64,000 nt of DNA from Dryocola boscaweniae (GCF_025215095.1 NZ_JALHAP010000065.1:17776-81775); one strand, 5' to 3'; shown: positions 38,722 to 49,590, counted from the first letter of the stretch. Numbers and translations are program-made. The notes: generated from the sequence alone by a model not told the origin.

Positions 38722-39621
38722 GTGCCGTTACTTATCATCACCACCATTCTGTGGGCCTTCTCCTTTAGCCTGATTGGTGAATACCTTGCCGGACATGTCG
38801 ACAGTTATTTTTCCGTGCTGATGCGCGTAGGGTTAGCGGCGCTGGTATTTCTGCCGTTTCTGCGATTTAAGGGCTACAGCATGAAAACGTTATTGTTGTA
38901 TATGCTGGTGGGGGCGCTACAGTTGGGCGTGATGTACCTGTTCAGCTTCCAGGCCTATCTCTATCTCACCGTATCTGAATTCCTGCTGTTTACGGTGCTC
39001 ACGCCGCTCTACATCACGCTGATTTACGATTTGCTCAGCCACAGGCCTTTGCGCTGGGGCTACGCGTTAAGCGCAGGGCTTGCGGTAGTTGGTGCGGCAA
39101 TTATTCGCTACGACAAAGTAAGCGATCACTTCTGGATTGGTCTGCTGCTGGTGCAGGCGGCGAACATTTGCTTTGCAATCGGCATGGTGGGTTACAAGCG
39201 TCTGATGGAAACCCGTCCAATGCCGCAGAAGTGTGCCTTTTCCTGGTTTTACCTCGGGGCGGCAGTGGTGGCGGTGAGCGCCTGGTTTGTATTGGGTAAT
39301 CCGCAGAAGCTGCCAACCACTAACCTGCAATGGGGCATTCTGGTCTGGCTGGGCGTGGTGGCTTCCGGGCTTGGCTACTTTATGTGGAACTACGGGGCGA
39401 CGCAGGTAGATGCCGGTACGCTCGGCATCATGAATAACGTGCATGTTCCCGCGGGGCTGCTGGTTAACCTCGCCATCTGGCAGGAGCAGCCCCACTGGCC
39501 GAGCTTTATCATTGGTGGGACGGTGATAATGGCCTCGCTATGGGTACATCGCCATTGGGTCGCTCCGCGTTCCGCACAAACGGAAGATGCTCGCAAGCAT
39601 GTAAGCGCGTCGAGCGAATAA
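38722..39621 (+). CDS. yigM: Biotin transporter YigM (EamA family)
   Basis: Ten-helix EamA/DMT-family protein of 299 residues; E. coli YigM is the high-affinity biotin importer. The start is GTG 38722 with the N-terminus (M)[23 protein letters not shown]. Family stretches include [19 protein letters not shown] and [21 protein letters not shown]. Its last 113 bases overlap the 3' end of metR on the other strand, and the overlap encodes the polar C-terminal tails of both proteins. Confidence 0.95.
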   Translation: MPLLIITTILWAFSFSLIGEYLAGHVDSYFSVLMRVGLAALVFLPFLRFKGYSMKTLLLYMLVGALQLGVMYLFSFQAYLYLTVSEFLLFTVLTPLYITLIYDLLSHRPLRWGYALSAGLAVVGAAIIRYDKVSDHFWIGLLLVQAANICFAIGMVGYKRLMETRPMPQKCAFSWFYLGAAVVAVSAWFVLGNPQKLPTTNLQWGILVWLGVVASGLGYFMWNYGATQVDAGTLGIMNNVHVPAGLLVNLAIWQEQPHWPSFIIGGTVIMASLWVHRHWVAPRSAQTEDARKHVSASSE

Positions 39622-40462
39622 ACGCTTCAGTTACCGGTTGACGCTGCTCGCCATCGCGTACGGCGGCGTACAACCGGCTCCATAATCCTTCGCCCAGGGT
39701 TTTGGTTACTACGAGGCCCTGGCGTTCAAAACTCTCCACCACCCAATGCGGCAGCGCGGCAATTCCCATGCGCGCCGACACCATTTGAATCAGCAATAGC
39801 GTGTTATCGACGCTTTTCAGCGATGGGCTAACGCCCGCCGGCTGCAGGAAATGCCGCCAGATATCCAGGCGTTGACGCTGCACCGGATAAATCAGCAACG
39901 TTTCGCTGCTCAAATCTTCAGGCTCAATACGCGCTTTACCCGCCAGCGGGTGATCGGTTGCCAGCACCAGGCGCACTTCATAATCGAACATCGGTGAATA
40001 ATGCAGGCCGCTACGCGGCAGAATATCGGACGTTAACACAATATCCAGCTCGCTTTGCTGCAGGGCGGGCTGCGGGTCGAAGGTGACGCCTGATTTGAAA
40101 TCCATCTCTACCTGCGGCCACTGCTTATTAAAACTCTCCAGCGCCGGGGTCAGCCACTGAATACAGCTATGGCATTCAATAGCGATGCGAAGCGTGGCCT
40201 GATGCGGTTCGTTACATGCCTGCAGCGCCCGGCTTAACTGCGGCAGAACCTGCTCTGCGAGCTGCAGCAGAATTTCTCCCTGCGGCGTAAAGCGCAGCGG
40301 CTGACTTTTACGAACAAACAGGCGGAACCCGAGCCGCTGCTCCAGATCGCTGAACTGATGGGAGAGCGCGGATTGGGTCTGATGCAGCGAGGCGGCAGCG
40401 GCGGCTAAAGAGCCGCAGTTTCGTAACGCCTGGAGCGTCCGCAGGTGTTTTATCTCGATCAT
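39509..40462 (-). CDS. metR: LysR-type regulator MetR
   Basis: Homocysteine-responsive activator of metE, metH and other methionine genes. It has 317 residues with an N-terminal winged helix-turn-helix (about 1-60, [27 protein letters not shown]) and a two-lobed co-inducer domain. It is divergent from metE. A MetR-type box begins at its own start codon, fitting autorepression. The 3' end overlaps yigM. Confidence 0.97.
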   Translation of the reverse strand: MIEIKHLRTLQALRNCGSLAAAAASLHQTQSALSHQFSDLEQRLGFRLFVRKSQPLRFTPQGEILLQLAEQVLPQLSRALQACNEPHQATLRIAIECHSCIQWLTPALESFNKQWPQVEMDFKSGVTFDPQPALQQSELDIVLTSDILPRSGLHYSPMFDYEVRLVLATDHPLAGKARIEPEDLSSETLLIYPVQRQRLDIWRHFLQPAGVSPSLKSVDNTLLLIQMVSARMGIAALPHWVVESFERQGLVVTKTLGEGLWSRLYAAVRDGEQRQPVTEAFIRSTRLHACEHLPFVRNAERPNGDVPIARPLSPSHQ

Positions 40463-40474
40463 GAAAGTCCTTCA
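40462..40474. promoter_or_regulatory. MetR box next to the metR start
   Basis: TGAAAGTCCTTCA is an exact match to TGAA-N5-TTCA. It starts at the last base of the metR start codon complement, so it covers the metR ribosome-binding region. A weaker half-site TGAACAAATTG follows at 40482. These could serve metR autorepression and metE activation. Confidence 0.7.
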
Positions 40475-40525
40475 CTTCGCCATGAACAAATTGCGCTTGA
40501 GGAATATACAGTACCTGCGGATTAT

Positions 40526-40549
40526 GGATGTGTAAACATCTGGACGTCT
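40526..40549. promoter_or_regulatory. MetJ operator in the metR-metE region
   Basis: Three adjoining 8-bp met boxes in register: GGATGTGT (5 of 8 to AGACGTCT), AAACATCT (6 of 8) and GGACGTCT (7 of 8). Tandem boxes are how the MetJ-SAM repressor binds. The ERIC element begins two bases after the last box. Confidence 0.75.
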
Positions 40550-40550
40550 A

Positions 40551-40674
40551 AATCCAGTGTCTTTCGAATTTATGATGCGTTGGCTTCACTCACTGACCCC
40601 GGTCACTTACTTAAGTAAGCTCCCGGAGATAAGCGAGCTTACCGCCTTTCCTGAATCCGAAATCCATCTGGATT
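40551..40674 (+). repeat. ERIC element in the metE leader
   Basis: A 124-bp imperfect palindrome with ends AATCCAG / CTGGATT. It has the ERIC core (GATGCGTTGGCTTCACTCAC, GTCACTTACTTAAGTAAGCTC, GCGAGCTTACCGCCTTTC). It lies between the MetJ operator and the metE ribosome site (AGAGGCG at 40689), in the same orientation relative to the gene as the uvrD ERIC. Confidence 0.92.
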
Positions 40675-40700
40675 AATCTAATAAATAAAGAGGCGATAAC

Positions 40701-42962
40701 ATGACAATCCATAACCACACCCTCGGTTTTCCTCGTGTCGGCCTGCGTCGCGAACTGAAAAAAGCGCAGGAAAGCTACTGGGCGGGCAATACTACTCAGG
40801 AAGAATTGCTGGCGGTGGGCCGCGAGCTGCGCGCCCGTCACTGGGATCAACAAAAACAGGCTGGCGTTGAGCTGCTGCCGGTCGGCGATTTCGCATGGTA
40901 CGACCACGTTCTGACCACCAGTCTGCTGCTTGGCAACGTGCCGGCTCGTCATCAGAATGCGGATGGCAGCGTCGATATCGATACCTTATTCCGCATCGGT
41001 CGCGGCCGTGCGCCAACGGGTGAGCCTGCCGCCGCCGCTGAAATGACCAAATGGTTTAATACCAACTATCACTATATGGTGCCGGAATTTACTAAAGGCC
41101 AGCAGTTCAAGCTGAGCTGGACACAGCTTCTGGATGAAGTAGATGAGGCGCTTGCGCTGGGTCATAACGTAAAATCTGTGCTGCTTGGGCCGGTAACTTA
41201 CCTGTGGCTGGGTAAAGTAAAGGGCGAGCAGTTCGATCGCCTGAGCCTGCTGCAAGACATCCTGCCGGTTTACCAGCAGGTGTTGGCCGAACTGGCAAAA
41301 CGCGGCATCGAATGGGTGCAAATCGACGAACCTGCTCTGGTGCTGGAATTGCCGCAGGCCTGGCTTGACGCCTTCAAACCAGCATACGACGCGCTGGCTG
41401 GCAACGTAAAACTGCTGCTCACCACCTATTTCGAAGGCGTAACGCCGAATCTGAACACCATCACCGCGCTGCCTGTACAGGGTCTGCATGTCGATTTCGT
41501 TCACGGTAAAGATGACATTAACGCGCTGCACGAAAAACTGCCTGCCGACTGGCTGCTGTCTGCCGGTGTGATCAACGGTCGTAACGTCTGGCGTGCCGAT
41601 CTGACGGAAAAATACGCTCAGCTTAAAAACCTCGCAGGCAAACGCGAGCTATGGGTGGCTTCTTCTTGCTCTCTGCTGCACAGCCCAATTGATCTGAGCG
41701 TAGAAACTCGTCTGGACGCCGAAGTGAAGAGCTGGTTTGCCTTCGCTCTGCAAAAATGCGCAGAGCTGTCGCTGCTGACTGAGGCTTTGAACAGTGGCAA
41801 AACTGACAAACTGATTGAATGGAGCGCCCCGATCCAGGCACGTCGCCACTCGCAACGCGTACATAACGCCGCGGTGGAAAAACGTCTGGCCGCAATTACC
41901 GCGCAGGACAGCCAGCGCCAGAGCGACTATGCCGCTCGCGCCCGGGCTCAGCGTCAGCGCTTTAATCTGCCAGCCTGGCCGACCACGACCATTGGTTCGT
42001 TCCCGCAAACCACTGAAATTCGCGGTCTGCGTCTGGATTTCAAACAGGGACGTTTGGACGCGGGCAACTATCGCACCGGCATCGCTGAACACATCAAACA
42101 AGCCGTTGCTGAACAGGAACGCCTTGGCCTGGACGTGCTGGTACACGGCGAAGCCGAGCGTAACGACATGGTGGAGTATTTCGGCGAGCACCTGGATGGC
42201 TTCGTGTTTACCCAGAACGGCTGGGTACAGAGCTACGGCTCTCGCTGCGTGAAGCCACCGGTTGTGATTGGCGATATCAGCCGTCCGGAAGCGATCACCG
42301 TGGAATGGGCAAAGTACGCGCAATCCCTGACTGACAAGCCGGTAAAAGGCATGCTGACCGGGCCTGTAACCATCCTGTGCTGGTCATTCCCGCGCGAAGA
42401 CGTGAGCCGCGAAACCATCGCTAAGCAAATTGCTCTGGCGCTGCGCGATGAAGTGGCTGACCTGGAAGCGGCGGGAATCGGCATCATTCAGATCGACGAA
42501 CCCGCCCTGCGCGAAGGCCTGCCGCTGCGCCAGTCAGACTGGCAGGCGTACCTGGAATGGGGCGTCGAAGCCTTCCGTCTGAACGCCGCCGTGGTGCGCG
42601 ACGATACGCAGATTCACACCCACATGTGTTACTGCGAGTTCAACGACATCATGGATTCCATCGCGGCGCTGGATGCGGATGTGATCACCATTGAAACCTC
42701 CCGTTCCGATATGGACCTGCTGGAGTCGTTCAAAGAGTTTGAATATCCAAATGAAATCGGACCGGGCGTGTACGATATTCACTCCCCGAACGTGCCGAGC
42801 GTGGAATGGATTGAAGCCCTGCTGAAGAAAGCGGCAGAATCCGTTCCGGCAGAGCGCCTGTGGGTGAACCCGGACTGTGGCCTGAAAACCCGCGGCTGGC
42901 CAGAAACCCGCGCCGCGCTGGCGAACATGGTGAAGGCGGCGCAGAATTTGCGTAACGCTTAA
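40701..42962 (+). CDS. metE: Cobalamin-independent methionine synthase MetE
   Basis: Transfers the methyl group from 5-methyltetrahydropteroyl-triglutamate to homocysteine, without B12. It has 753 residues, exactly the E. coli length, with two similar barrel domains. The zinc site is intact by codon count: His641 and Cys643 in HTHMCYCEF and Cys726 in [11 protein letters not shown]. The homocysteine-binding [14 protein letters not shown] segment opens the C-terminal domain. It is controlled by MetJ and MetR through the region shared with metR. A terminator follows. Confidence 0.98.
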   Translation: MTIHNHTLGFPRVGLRRELKKAQESYWAGNTTQEELLAVGRELRARHWDQQKQAGVELLPVGDFAWYDHVLTTSLLLGNVPARHQNADGSVDIDTLFRIGRGRAPTGEPAAAAEMTKWFNTNYHYMVPEFTKGQQFKLSWTQLLDEVDEALALGHNVKSVLLGPVTYLWLGKVKGEQFDRLSLLQDILPVYQQVLAELAKRGIEWVQIDEPALVLELPQAWLDAFKPAYDALAGNVKLLLTTYFEGVTPNLNTITALPVQGLHVDFVHGKDDINALHEKLPADWLLSAGVINGRNVWRADLTEKYAQLKNLAGKRELWVASSCSLLHSPIDLSVETRLDAEVKSWFAFALQKCAELSLLTEALNSGKTDKLIEWSAPIQARRHSQRVHNAAVEKRLAAITAQDSQRQSDYAARARAQRQRFNLPAWPTTTIGSFPQTTEIRGLRLDFKQGRLDAGNYRTGIAEHIKQAVAEQERLGLDVLVHGEAERNDMVEYFGEHLDGFVFTQNGWVQSYGSRCVKPPVVIGDISRPEAITVEWAKYAQSLTDKPVKGMLTGPVTILCWSFPREDVSRETIAKQIALALRDEVADLEAAGIGIIQIDEPALREGLPLRQSDWQAYLEWGVEAFRLNAAVVRDDTQIHTHMCYCEFNDIMDSIAALDADVITIETSRSDMDLLESFKEFEYPNEIGPGVYDIHSPNVPSVEWIEALLKKAAESVPAERLWVNPDCGLKTRGWPETRAALANMVKAAQNLRNA

Positions 42963-42968
42963 AAATTT

Positions 42969-42997
42969 ACGCCCCTCGATGAGGGGCGTTTTCTTTT
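42969..42997. terminator. Terminator between metE and ysgA
   Basis: Stem ACGCCCCTC (42969-42977) and GAGGGGCGT (42981-42989) with a 3-nt loop, followed by TTTCTTTT on the plus strand and preceded by AAAAATTT, so it may work in both directions. It overlaps the end of ysgA by a few bases. Confidence 0.82.
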
Positions 42998-43823
42998 ACT
43001 TCTTCGCACCATACTGCTCAAACCACTTCAACATGCGCTGCCAGCCATCCTTCGCGGATTCTTCATGGTAGCTCGGGCGATAGTCCGCATTAAATGCATG
43101 ACCCGCCTCCGGATAAACAATGATTTCCGCGTTGGCATTGGCTGCACGCAGAGCCTGACGCATTGTTTCCACGCTTTCTTGCGAAATACCCGTGTCCTGT
43201 CCGCCGTATAACCCTAAAACGGGTGCATTCAGATCGGTGGCGATATCAACAGGATTGCGAGGCGAATTCAGCGTTTTGTCACCCACAAGCTTGCCATACC
43301 AGGCGACAGCGGCCTTAAGCTGCGGGTTATGAGCGGCATAAAGCCAGGCGATGCGTCCGCCCCAGCAAAAACCGGTAATCATCAGGCGATGCGCGTCGCC
43401 GCCGTGGCGGGTTGCCCAGTTCGCCACATGATCGAGATCGGCCAGCACCTGTGCGTCCGGCACTTTGGAGACCAGCCCGCTAAACAGCGTCTGGATATCG
43501 GCGTAATCATTCGGATCGCCCTGACGAAAATAGAGTTCAGGCGCCACGGCCAGATAACCTTCCAGCGCCAGCCGGCGGCAAATGTCGCGAATGTGTTCGT
43601 GTACGCCGAAAATTTCCTGGACCACAATCACCACCGGCAAAGGACCGGTCGCGTCTTTTGGGCGCGCGTGCCAGGCGGGCATATTGTCGCCCTGGGAAGG
43701 GATGGTCGTTTCGCCAGCCTGAATGGAATCTTCCGGGGTATGGATAACGGTTGATGCAAGCGGTGAGGCTGCCGGTGCAAAACTTCCGCCCGGCTTATTG
43801 TGTGTTGGTTGCTCTTCTTTCAT
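42996..43823 (-). CDS. ysgA: Dienelactone-hydrolase-like protein YsgA
   Basis: Predicted carboxymethylenebutenolidase-type alpha/beta hydrolase of 275 residues. ATG 43823 has GGAG seven bases upstream; the frame is open 81 codons further up but that part is not conserved. The catalytic Cys is in MITGFCWGGRIAWLYA (GxCxG), the Asp in LYGGQDTGIS and the His in EAGHAFNADYRPSYH. The cellular substrate is unknown. It is divergent from udp. Confidence 0.93.
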   Translation of the reverse strand: MKEEQPTHNKPGGSFAPAASPLASTVIHTPEDSIQAGETTIPSQGDNMPAWHARPKDATGPLPVVIVVQEIFGVHEHIRDICRRLALEGYLAVAPELYFRQGDPNDYADIQTLFSGLVSKVPDAQVLADLDHVANWATRHGGDAHRLMITGFCWGGRIAWLYAAHNPQLKAAVAWYGKLVGDKTLNSPRNPVDIATDLNAPVLGLYGGQDTGISQESVETMRQALRAANANAEIIVYPEAGHAFNADYRPSYHEESAKDGWQRMLKWFEQYGAKK

Positions 43824-43936
43824 TGGCATTCTCCGTACCAGCATTAGCGCAGTGTGATAACTATAGCCAGGATTAGTAGCATCTCTGGTTCGCAAAAAAC
43901 GCTTTTTGTGCCGTATATCTGAACAAATGCGGCTTG

Positions 43937-43958
43937 ATGTGTGATGTCTGTCACCAAT
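43937..43958. promoter_or_regulatory. Distal CRP site of udp
   Basis: TGTGATGTCTGTCACC matches TGTGA-N6-TCACA at nine of ten positions. Its centre is 52 bp from the second CRP-like site, the same spacing as the -93.5/-41.5 pair at E. coli udp, where CytR binds between two CRP dimers. Confidence 0.78.
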
Positions 43959-43988
43959 TGGATTGAAAACAATGTAATTTGTTTTATT

Positions 43989-44010
43989 CAAAGTGAAATG
44001 CGTCACGAAA
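43989..44010. promoter_or_regulatory. Proximal CRP site of udp
   Basis: AGTGAAATGCGTCACG matches the CRP consensus at eight of ten positions, centred near 43999.5. If it acts at -41.5, the udp start would be near 44041. Confidence 0.72.
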
Positions 44011-44080
44011 TTATACGCAGGGGTTCTGTAAAGTACCGCTTTGCAACGCAAGCCAACCTTACCCAACAGAGGAGTCTGTT

Positions 44081-44842
44081 ATGTCCAAGTCTGATGTTTT
44101 TCATCTCGGCCTCACTAAAAACGACCTGCAAGGGGCAACGCTTGCTATCGTCCCGGGCGACCCGGAGCGAGTTGAAAAAATCGCCGCGTTGATGGACAAG
44201 CCGGTCAAACTGGCCGCCCACCGTGAATTCACTACCTGGCGTGCGGAAATCGACGGCAAGGCCGTTATCGTTTGTTCTACGGGGATTGGCGGTCCATCCA
44301 CCTCTATTGCCGTAGAAGAACTGGCACAGTTGGGTATCCGTACCTTCCTGCGCATCGGTACTACCGGCGCTATCCAGCCGCATATCAATGTAGGCGATGT
44401 ACTGGTGACCACTGCTTCGGTGCGTCTTGACGGCGCCAGCCTGCACTTCGCGCCGATGGAATTCCCGGCCGTTGCAGACTTTGCCTGCACTACCGCGCTG
44501 GTTGAAGCGGCGAAATCCGTTGGTGCGACTACGCACATCGGCGTAACGGCCTCTTCGGACACCTTCTACCCGGGCCAGGAGCGCTACGACACCTTCTCCG
44601 GCCGCGTGGTAAACCGCTTCAAAGGTTCTATGGAAGAGTGGCAACAGATGGGCGTGATGAACTACGAGATGGAATCCGCTACGCTTCTGACCATGTGTGC
44701 AAGCCAGGGCCTGCGCGCCGGGATGGTCGCAGGCGTCATCGTGAACCGCACGCAGCAAGAAATCCCTAACGCCGAAACCATGAAGCAGACAGAAAGTCAT
44801 GCTGTGAAAATCGTCGTGGAAGCGGCTCGCCGTCTTATCTAG
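44081..44842 (+). CDS. udp: Uridine phosphorylase
   Basis: Splits uridine with phosphate to uracil and ribose-1-phosphate in pyrimidine salvage; a hexameric NP-I family enzyme. It has 253 residues with a good ribosome site (AGAGGAG) before ATG 44081. Phosphate and ribose-site residues are visible in [38 protein letters not shown] and the [14 protein letters not shown] motif with the ribose-binding Glu. Control by CRP and CytR is expected from the upstream sites. Confidence 0.98.
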   Translation: MSKSDVFHLGLTKNDLQGATLAIVPGDPERVEKIAALMDKPVKLAAHREFTTWRAEIDGKAVIVCSTGIGGPSTSIAVEELAQLGIRTFLRIGTTGAIQPHINVGDVLVTTASVRLDGASLHFAPMEFPAVADFACTTALVEAAKSVGATTHIGVTASSDTFYPGQERYDTFSGRVVNRFKGSMEEWQQMGVMNYEMESATLLTMCASQGLRAGMVAGVIVNRTQQEIPNAETMKQTESHAVKIVVEAARRLI

Positions 44843-44851
44843 TCCTTCAAG

Positions 44852-44875
44852 GCCGGTGAAAACCGGCTTAATTTT
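44852..44875 (+). terminator. Terminator after udp
   Basis: Stem GCCGGT (44852-44857), GAAA tetraloop, ACCGGC (44862-44867), then TTAATTTT. It is short but well placed, nine bases after the udp stop. Confidence 0.65.
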
Positions 44876-44975
44876 GCGCTTTGCGTAACGCCTCGCAGGA
44901 AATCCCTTTTAATCTGGACATTTATACAGCAGAATTTTACTTTGCTGATGTTTGGCGTGGGCTGTAGGGGGCGTT

Positions 44976-46415
44976 GTGGATATCTCAATATTATTTGGAC
45001 TGGGCATTGCTTTGGTTGGCGTGCTGACCGGTTGGTTGCTGGCAAGTTTGTGGGCGCTAAAGCGGCAATCCGTACTCCAGGATGAGCAAAGAGAAATCTA
45101 CGGCGAGCTTACTGCGGCCAGGCAGGAGCTGCTGCAACAGCAGCACTGGAAAGAAGAGTGCGAGCAGCTTAATCGCGAATTGCGCACCCAGCTTGAAATT
45201 AACAGCGCTCAGGAAGCCGATGTGCGTGAATTAACCACGCTTCTTGAACAAACTCGCCTTCACGCCGAAGACAAGCATCGCCAGATGATGAACAGCGAGC
45301 AGCGTCTGAGCGAGCAGTTTGAAAATCTCGCCAACCGTATTTTTGAGCAAAGCGGCCGCAAAGTTGAAGAGCAAAATCGCCAGAGTCTCAATGGCCTTCT
45401 TACGCCGCTGCGTGAACAGCTCGATGGTTTTCGCCGGCAGGTACAGGAAAGCTTTGGGCAGGAAGCTCGCGAGCGTCACACCCTCACGCATGAAATTCGC
45501 AATCTCCAGCAGCTCAATGCGCAAATGGCGCAGGAAGCTCTTAACCTCACCAAAGCGCTAAAAGGCGATAATAAAACCCAAGGGAATTGGGGAGAAGTCG
45601 TGCTGACTCGTGTGCTTGAGGCTTCGGGTTTGAGGGAAGGGCATGAATACCAGACGCAGGTGAACATCCAGCTTGAAAATAACAGCCGCATGCAGCCCGA
45701 TGTCATTGTCCGCCTGCCGCAGGGCAAAGACGTGGTCATTGATGCCAAAATGACGCTGGTGGCCTATGAACGCTATTACAATGGCGACGACGAGCTGACG
45801 CGCGAAAACGCGATAAATGAACATATCGCCGCTATCCGCAACCATATCCGCATGCTAAGCCGTAAAGATTATCAGCAGCTTCCCGGCCTGCGCTCCCTGG
45901 ATTATGTCCTGATGTTTATCCCCATCGAACCAGCTTTCCTGCTGGCTATCGATCGCCAGCCTGAGTTAATCAGCGAAGCGCTGAGAAACAATATTATGCT
46001 CGTCAGTCCAACCACGCTGCTGGTGGCGCTGAGAACCATTGCCAATTTGTGGCGTTATGAACACCAAAGCCGTAATGCGCAACAAATTGCCGAACGCGCG
46101 GGTCGCCTGTATGACAAAATGCGGCTGTTCGTCGATGACATGACGGCTATCGGACAGGGTCTGGATAAAGCTCAGGATAACTATCGGCAGGCGATGAAAA
46201 AACTGGCTTCCGGTCGCGGTAATATCCTCGTACAGGCCGATGCGTTTCGTGGCCTGGGCGTGGAAGTAAAACGTGAGATTAATCCAGATTTAGTCGAACA
46301 GGCGCGGCAGGAAGATGAGGATAACGCGGCGCGAATCGGTCATGGAAACGGCGAAGAAACACATCAGGACAGCAACTTAGATAACCGACGCATCGTCGGC
46401 GAGCGTCAGGCTTAG
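44976..46415 (+). CDS. rmuC: RmuC, predicted nuclease limiting recombination
   Basis: A 479-residue membrane-anchored protein that limits inversion between short repeats; the C-terminal half is a predicted restriction-like nuclease. GTG 44976 with AGGGGG at 44966 was chosen; an in-frame ATG 24 bases upstream is not conserved. It has an N-terminal membrane segment (about 3-25), a coiled coil (about 35-130) and the RmuC domain (about 150-420) with GNWGEVVLTRVLEASGL and VVIDAKMTLVAYERY. The extreme C-terminus is acidic and variable. Confidence 0.95.
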   Translation: MDISILFGLGIALVGVLTGWLLASLWALKRQSVLQDEQREIYGELTAARQELLQQQHWKEECEQLNRELRTQLEINSAQEADVRELTTLLEQTRLHAEDKHRQMMNSEQRLSEQFENLANRIFEQSGRKVEEQNRQSLNGLLTPLREQLDGFRRQVQESFGQEARERHTLTHEIRNLQQLNAQMAQEALNLTKALKGDNKTQGNWGEVVLTRVLEASGLREGHEYQTQVNIQLENNSRMQPDVIVRLPQGKDVVIDAKMTLVAYERYYNGDDELTRENAINEHIAAIRNHIRMLSRKDYQQLPGLRSLDYVLMFIPIEPAFLLAIDRQPELISEALRNNIMLVSPTTLLVALRTIANLWRYEHQSRNAQQIAERAGRLYDKMRLFVDDMTAIGQGLDKAQDNYRQAMKKLASGRGNILVQADAFRGLGVEVKREINPDLVEQARQEDEDNAARIGHGNGEETHQDSNLDNRRIVGERQA

Positions 46416-46500
46416 GCTTAGCCAGCAGGCTTGAATCATAGGGCTTTAGCGCCCATTCTGTTACACTTCACGAACATTTTTTTGATAAGCAGGCATTGAG

Positions 46501-47256
46501 ATGGTTGACGAATCCCAGGAAACAACACACTTTGGCTTCCGCACCGTAGCGAAAGAGCAGAAAGCCGATATGGTGGCTCATGTGTTCCACTCTGTAGCCG
46601 CAAAATACGATGTTATGAATGACCTGATGTCGTTTGGTATTCACCGTATCTGGAAGCGATTTACAATCGACTGCAGCGGCGTGCGTCGCGGGCAGCGGGT
46701 GCTGGATCTTGCTGGCGGGACCGGCGATCTGACGGCTAAGTTCTCCCGACTGGTAGGTGAAACGGGTGAGGTTGTGCTGGCGGATATCAACGACTCAATG
46801 CTGAAAATGGGGCGTGAGAAACTGCGCAACATCGGCGTTGTCGGCAATGTGAGTTACGTTCAGGCAAACGCGGAAGCATTGCCGTTCCCGGATAACTACT
46901 TTGACTGCATCACCATCTCGTTTGGCCTGCGTAACGTTACCGACAAAGAAAAAGCGCTGCGTTCTATGTATCGCGTGCTGAAACCCGGCGGCCGTTTGCT
47001 GGTGCTCGAATTCTCAAAGCCTGTCATCGAACCGCTCAGCAAGGCTTACGATGCCTATTCCTTCCATATTTTGCCGCGCATCGGCGAATGGGTGGCTCAG
47101 GATGCAGAAAGCTATCGTTACCTGGCGGAATCTATCCGTATGCATCCCGATCAGGACACCCTGAAAGCGATGATGGAAGACGCCGGTTTCGAAAATACCA
47201 CCTATTACAATCTGACCGCCGGGATTGTTGCCCTTCACCGCGGCTACAAATTCTGA
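46501..47256 (+). CDS. ubiE: Demethylmenaquinone/2-methoxy-6-polyprenylbenzoquinol methyltransferase UbiE
   Basis: SAM-dependent C-methyltransferase used in both ubiquinone and menaquinone synthesis. It has 251 residues. SAM motif [15 protein letters not shown] is near 67-80, followed by [11 protein letters not shown] and the [14 protein letters not shown] signature, with the conserved C-terminus [11 protein letters not shown]. It starts the ubiE-ubiJ-ubiB operon; ubiJ begins 13 bases after its stop. Confidence 0.98.
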   Translation: MVDESQETTHFGFRTVAKEQKADMVAHVFHSVAAKYDVMNDLMSFGIHRIWKRFTIDCSGVRRGQRVLDLAGGTGDLTAKFSRLVGETGEVVLADINDSMLKMGREKLRNIGVVGNVSYVQANAEALPFPDNYFDCITISFGLRNVTDKEKALRSMYRVLKPGGRLLVLEFSKPVIEPLSKAYDAYSFHILPRIGEWVAQDAESYRYLAESIRMHPDQDTLKAMMEDAGFENTTYYNLTAGIVALHRGYKF

Positions 47257-47269
47257 CCGGAGGGTGCTG

Positions 47270-47875
47270 ATGCCATTTACACCGCTAGTGACTGCCGGAC
47301 TCGAAAGCGTCCTTAATACTTTTCTTTGGCGCGATCGCGGACTGAAAGCTGCCCGGCAGCGCCTGCTGGGTAAAGTACTGCGCGTTGAGCTTAAAGAGTT
47401 CGCAGCACCGCTGGTTCTGGTCTTTAGCGAACAGCAGCTTGATGTGCTGGGCGAATGGGAAGGCGAAGCGGACTGTCGCGTTATTACGCGCCTTGCGGTC
47501 TTACCGAAATTGCGCGACAGACAGCAGCTCACCGCGCTTATCCGCAGCGGCGATCTTGAAGTGCAGGGCGACTTACAGGTTGTGCAAAACTGGGTTGCCT
47601 TGATGGATCTGGCTGAATTTGATCCGGCAGAGCTTCTTGCGCCTTACATCGGCGATGTAGCGGCGGAAGGCATCAGCAAAGTATTTCGCGGCGGTGGTAA
47701 GCTGCTGAAAAAAGGTTTTAATCGTAATCAGCAATATCTCGCCGAAGCGATTACTGAAGAGTGGCGCATGGCGCCAGGCCCACTGGAAGTAGCATGGTTT
47801 GCCGAAGAAACGGCGGCCGTTGAACGGGCAGTCGACGCATTAAGCGCGCGGCTGGACAAGCTGGAGGGCAAATGA
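47270..47875 (+). CDS. ubiJ: Ubiquinone biosynthesis accessory factor UbiJ
   Basis: SCP2-domain protein that binds lipid and is needed with UbiK for aerobic ubiquinone synthesis in the soluble Ubi complex. ATG 47270 with GGAGGG upstream gives 201 residues, the E. coli length. It has an N-terminal SCP2-like domain (about 10-110), a middle [22 protein letters not shown] segment, and a C-terminal coiled-coil helix ending [14 protein letters not shown]. It overlaps ubiB by four bases. Confidence 0.95.
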   Translation: MPFTPLVTAGLESVLNTFLWRDRGLKAARQRLLGKVLRVELKEFAAPLVLVFSEQQLDVLGEWEGEADCRVITRLAVLPKLRDRQQLTALIRSGDLEVQGDLQVVQNWVALMDLAEFDPAELLAPYIGDVAAEGISKVFRGGGKLLKKGFNRNQQYLAEAITEEWRMAPGPLEVAWFAEETAAVERAVDALSARLDKLEGK

Positions 47876-49512
47876 CGCCAGGAGAAATTCGTCGTCTTTA
47901 TTTTATCGTTCGTACTTTCCTTAGTTACGGCCTGGATGAGCTGATCCCCAAAATTCGTATTACGCTGCCGTTACGCATCTGGCGGCGTATGTTGTTCTGG
48001 ATGCCAAACCGCCACCAGGATAAGCAATTGGGTGAGCGTTTACGCCTTGCGCTGCAAGAGTTAGGGCCGGTATGGATCAAATTTGGTCAGATGATGTCCA
48101 CGCGTCGCGATCTATTCCCGCCGCTTATAGCCGATCAGTTGGCAATGCTGCAGGATCGCGTTGCGCCGTTTGATGGCGTGCTGGCTAAGAAGCAAATCGA
48201 ACAGGCGATGGGGGGGATTCCCGTCGAGACCTGGTTTGATGATTTTGATATCAAGCCACTTGCTTCAGCTTCCATTGCGCAGGTGCATACCGCCCGTCTG
48301 AAAGAAAATGGCCGCGAAGTTGTTATCAAAGTTATTCGCCCGGACATTTTGCCCGTCATCAAAGCGGACATGAAACTGATTTATCGACTGGCGCGTTGGG
48401 TGCCTCGTCTGTTGCCGGACGGCCGTCGTTTGCGTCCTCTGGAAGTGGTTCGTGAGTACGAGAAAACCTTAATCGATGAGCTGAATTTGCTGCGTGAAGC
48501 GGCGAACGCTATCCAGTTGCGGCGTAATTTCGAAAAAAGCCCGATGCTTTATGTCCCGGAAGTGTTTTCGGATTACTGCAGCCAGGACATGATGGTGATG
48601 GAGCGAATCTATGGGGTTCCTGTCTCGGATATCGCCACGCTGGAAAGTCAGGGCACCAACATGAAGCTTCTGGCAGAACGCGGTGTGCAGGTTTTCTTTA
48701 CTCAGGTATTCCGCGACAGTTTCTTCCACGCCGATATGCATCCCGGCAATATATTTGTCAGCTACGAGCATCCGGAAGATCCGCAATATATCGCTATTGA
48801 CTGCGGCATTGTCGGCTCGCTGAACAAAGAAGATAAACGCTATCTGGCCGAGAATTTTATCGCCTTCTTTAATCGTGATTATCGTAAAGTTGCCGAGCTG
48901 CATGTGGACTCCGGCTGGGTTCCGCTCGATACCAATGTCGAAGAGTTTGAGTTTGCCATTCGTACCGTTTGCGAACCGATATTCGAGAAGCCGCTTGCGG
49001 AAATCTCTTTTGGCCACGTGTTGTTAAACCTGTTTAATACGGCCCGCCGCTTCAACATGGAAGTACAGCCACAGTTGGTTTTACTGCAAAAAACGCTTTT
49101 ATATGTTGAAGGGGTCGGAAGGCAGCTTTATCCCCAGCTAGACTTGTGGAAAACCGCCAAGCCTTTCCTGGAAAGCTGGATTAAAGATCAGGTGGGTATT
49201 CCCGCTTTGATTCGATCTTTCAAGGAAAAAGCGCCGTTCTGGGTAGAAAAAATGCCAGAGCTTCCGGAACTGGTTTACGACAGTTTGCGCCAGGGCAAGC
49301 ATTTACAGCACAGCATTGATAAAATTCAACGCGAACTGCATCAGCATCATGTGCGGCAGGGACAGTCACGCTATCTGTTCGGCATCGGGGCCACGCTTAT
49401 TTTGAGTGGGACTTTGCTGCTGATAAACAAACCGGAGTGGGAATTTATGCCCGCCTGGTTGATGGCTGGAGGCATCGTGGTCTGGCTAATTGGCTGGCGG
49501 CGATCTGCCTGA
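47872..49512 (+). CDS. ubiB: UbiB, atypical kinase-like ubiquinone biosynthesis protein
   Basis: ADCK/UbiB-family membrane ATPase needed for ubiquinone synthesis, probably to extract or present lipid precursors. It has 546 residues. The [14 protein letters not shown] motif is the family-specific KxGQ segment, the Ala-rich loop [11 protein letters not shown] replaces a Gly-rich loop, and the [11 protein letters not shown] and AIDCGIVG motifs are the catalytic-loop and metal-binding regions. Two C-terminal membrane segments (about 495-545) anchor it. Confidence 0.97.
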   Translation: MTPGEIRRLYFIVRTFLSYGLDELIPKIRITLPLRIWRRMLFWMPNRHQDKQLGERLRLALQELGPVWIKFGQMMSTRRDLFPPLIADQLAMLQDRVAPFDGVLAKKQIEQAMGGIPVETWFDDFDIKPLASASIAQVHTARLKENGREVVIKVIRPDILPVIKADMKLIYRLARWVPRLLPDGRRLRPLEVVREYEKTLIDELNLLREAANAIQLRRNFEKSPMLYVPEVFSDYCSQDMMVMERIYGVPVSDIATLESQGTNMKLLAERGVQVFFTQVFRDSFFHADMHPGNIFVSYEHPEDPQYIAIDCGIVGSLNKEDKRYLAENFIAFFNRDYRKVAELHVDSGWVPLDTNVEEFEFAIRTVCEPIFEKPLAEISFGHVLLNLFNTARRFNMEVQPQLVLLQKTLLYVEGVGRQLYPQLDLWKTAKPFLESWIKDQVGIPALIRSFKEKAPFWVEKMPELPELVYDSLRQGKHLQHSIDKIQRELHQHHVRQGQSRYLFGIGATLILSGTLLLINKPEWEFMPAWLMAGGIVVWLIGWRRSA

Positions 49513-49590
49513 AATTTAATCGTCATTAACAGGTTCGTGCCGTATAATAACGGGCGTTATACAATCATCTGAGTGATTTGAGGCAACAAT

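Noticed and set aside
43824..44066. N-terminal extension of YsgA by 81 codons
   Set aside because: It covers the udp promoter with its two CRP sites and is unlike any family member.
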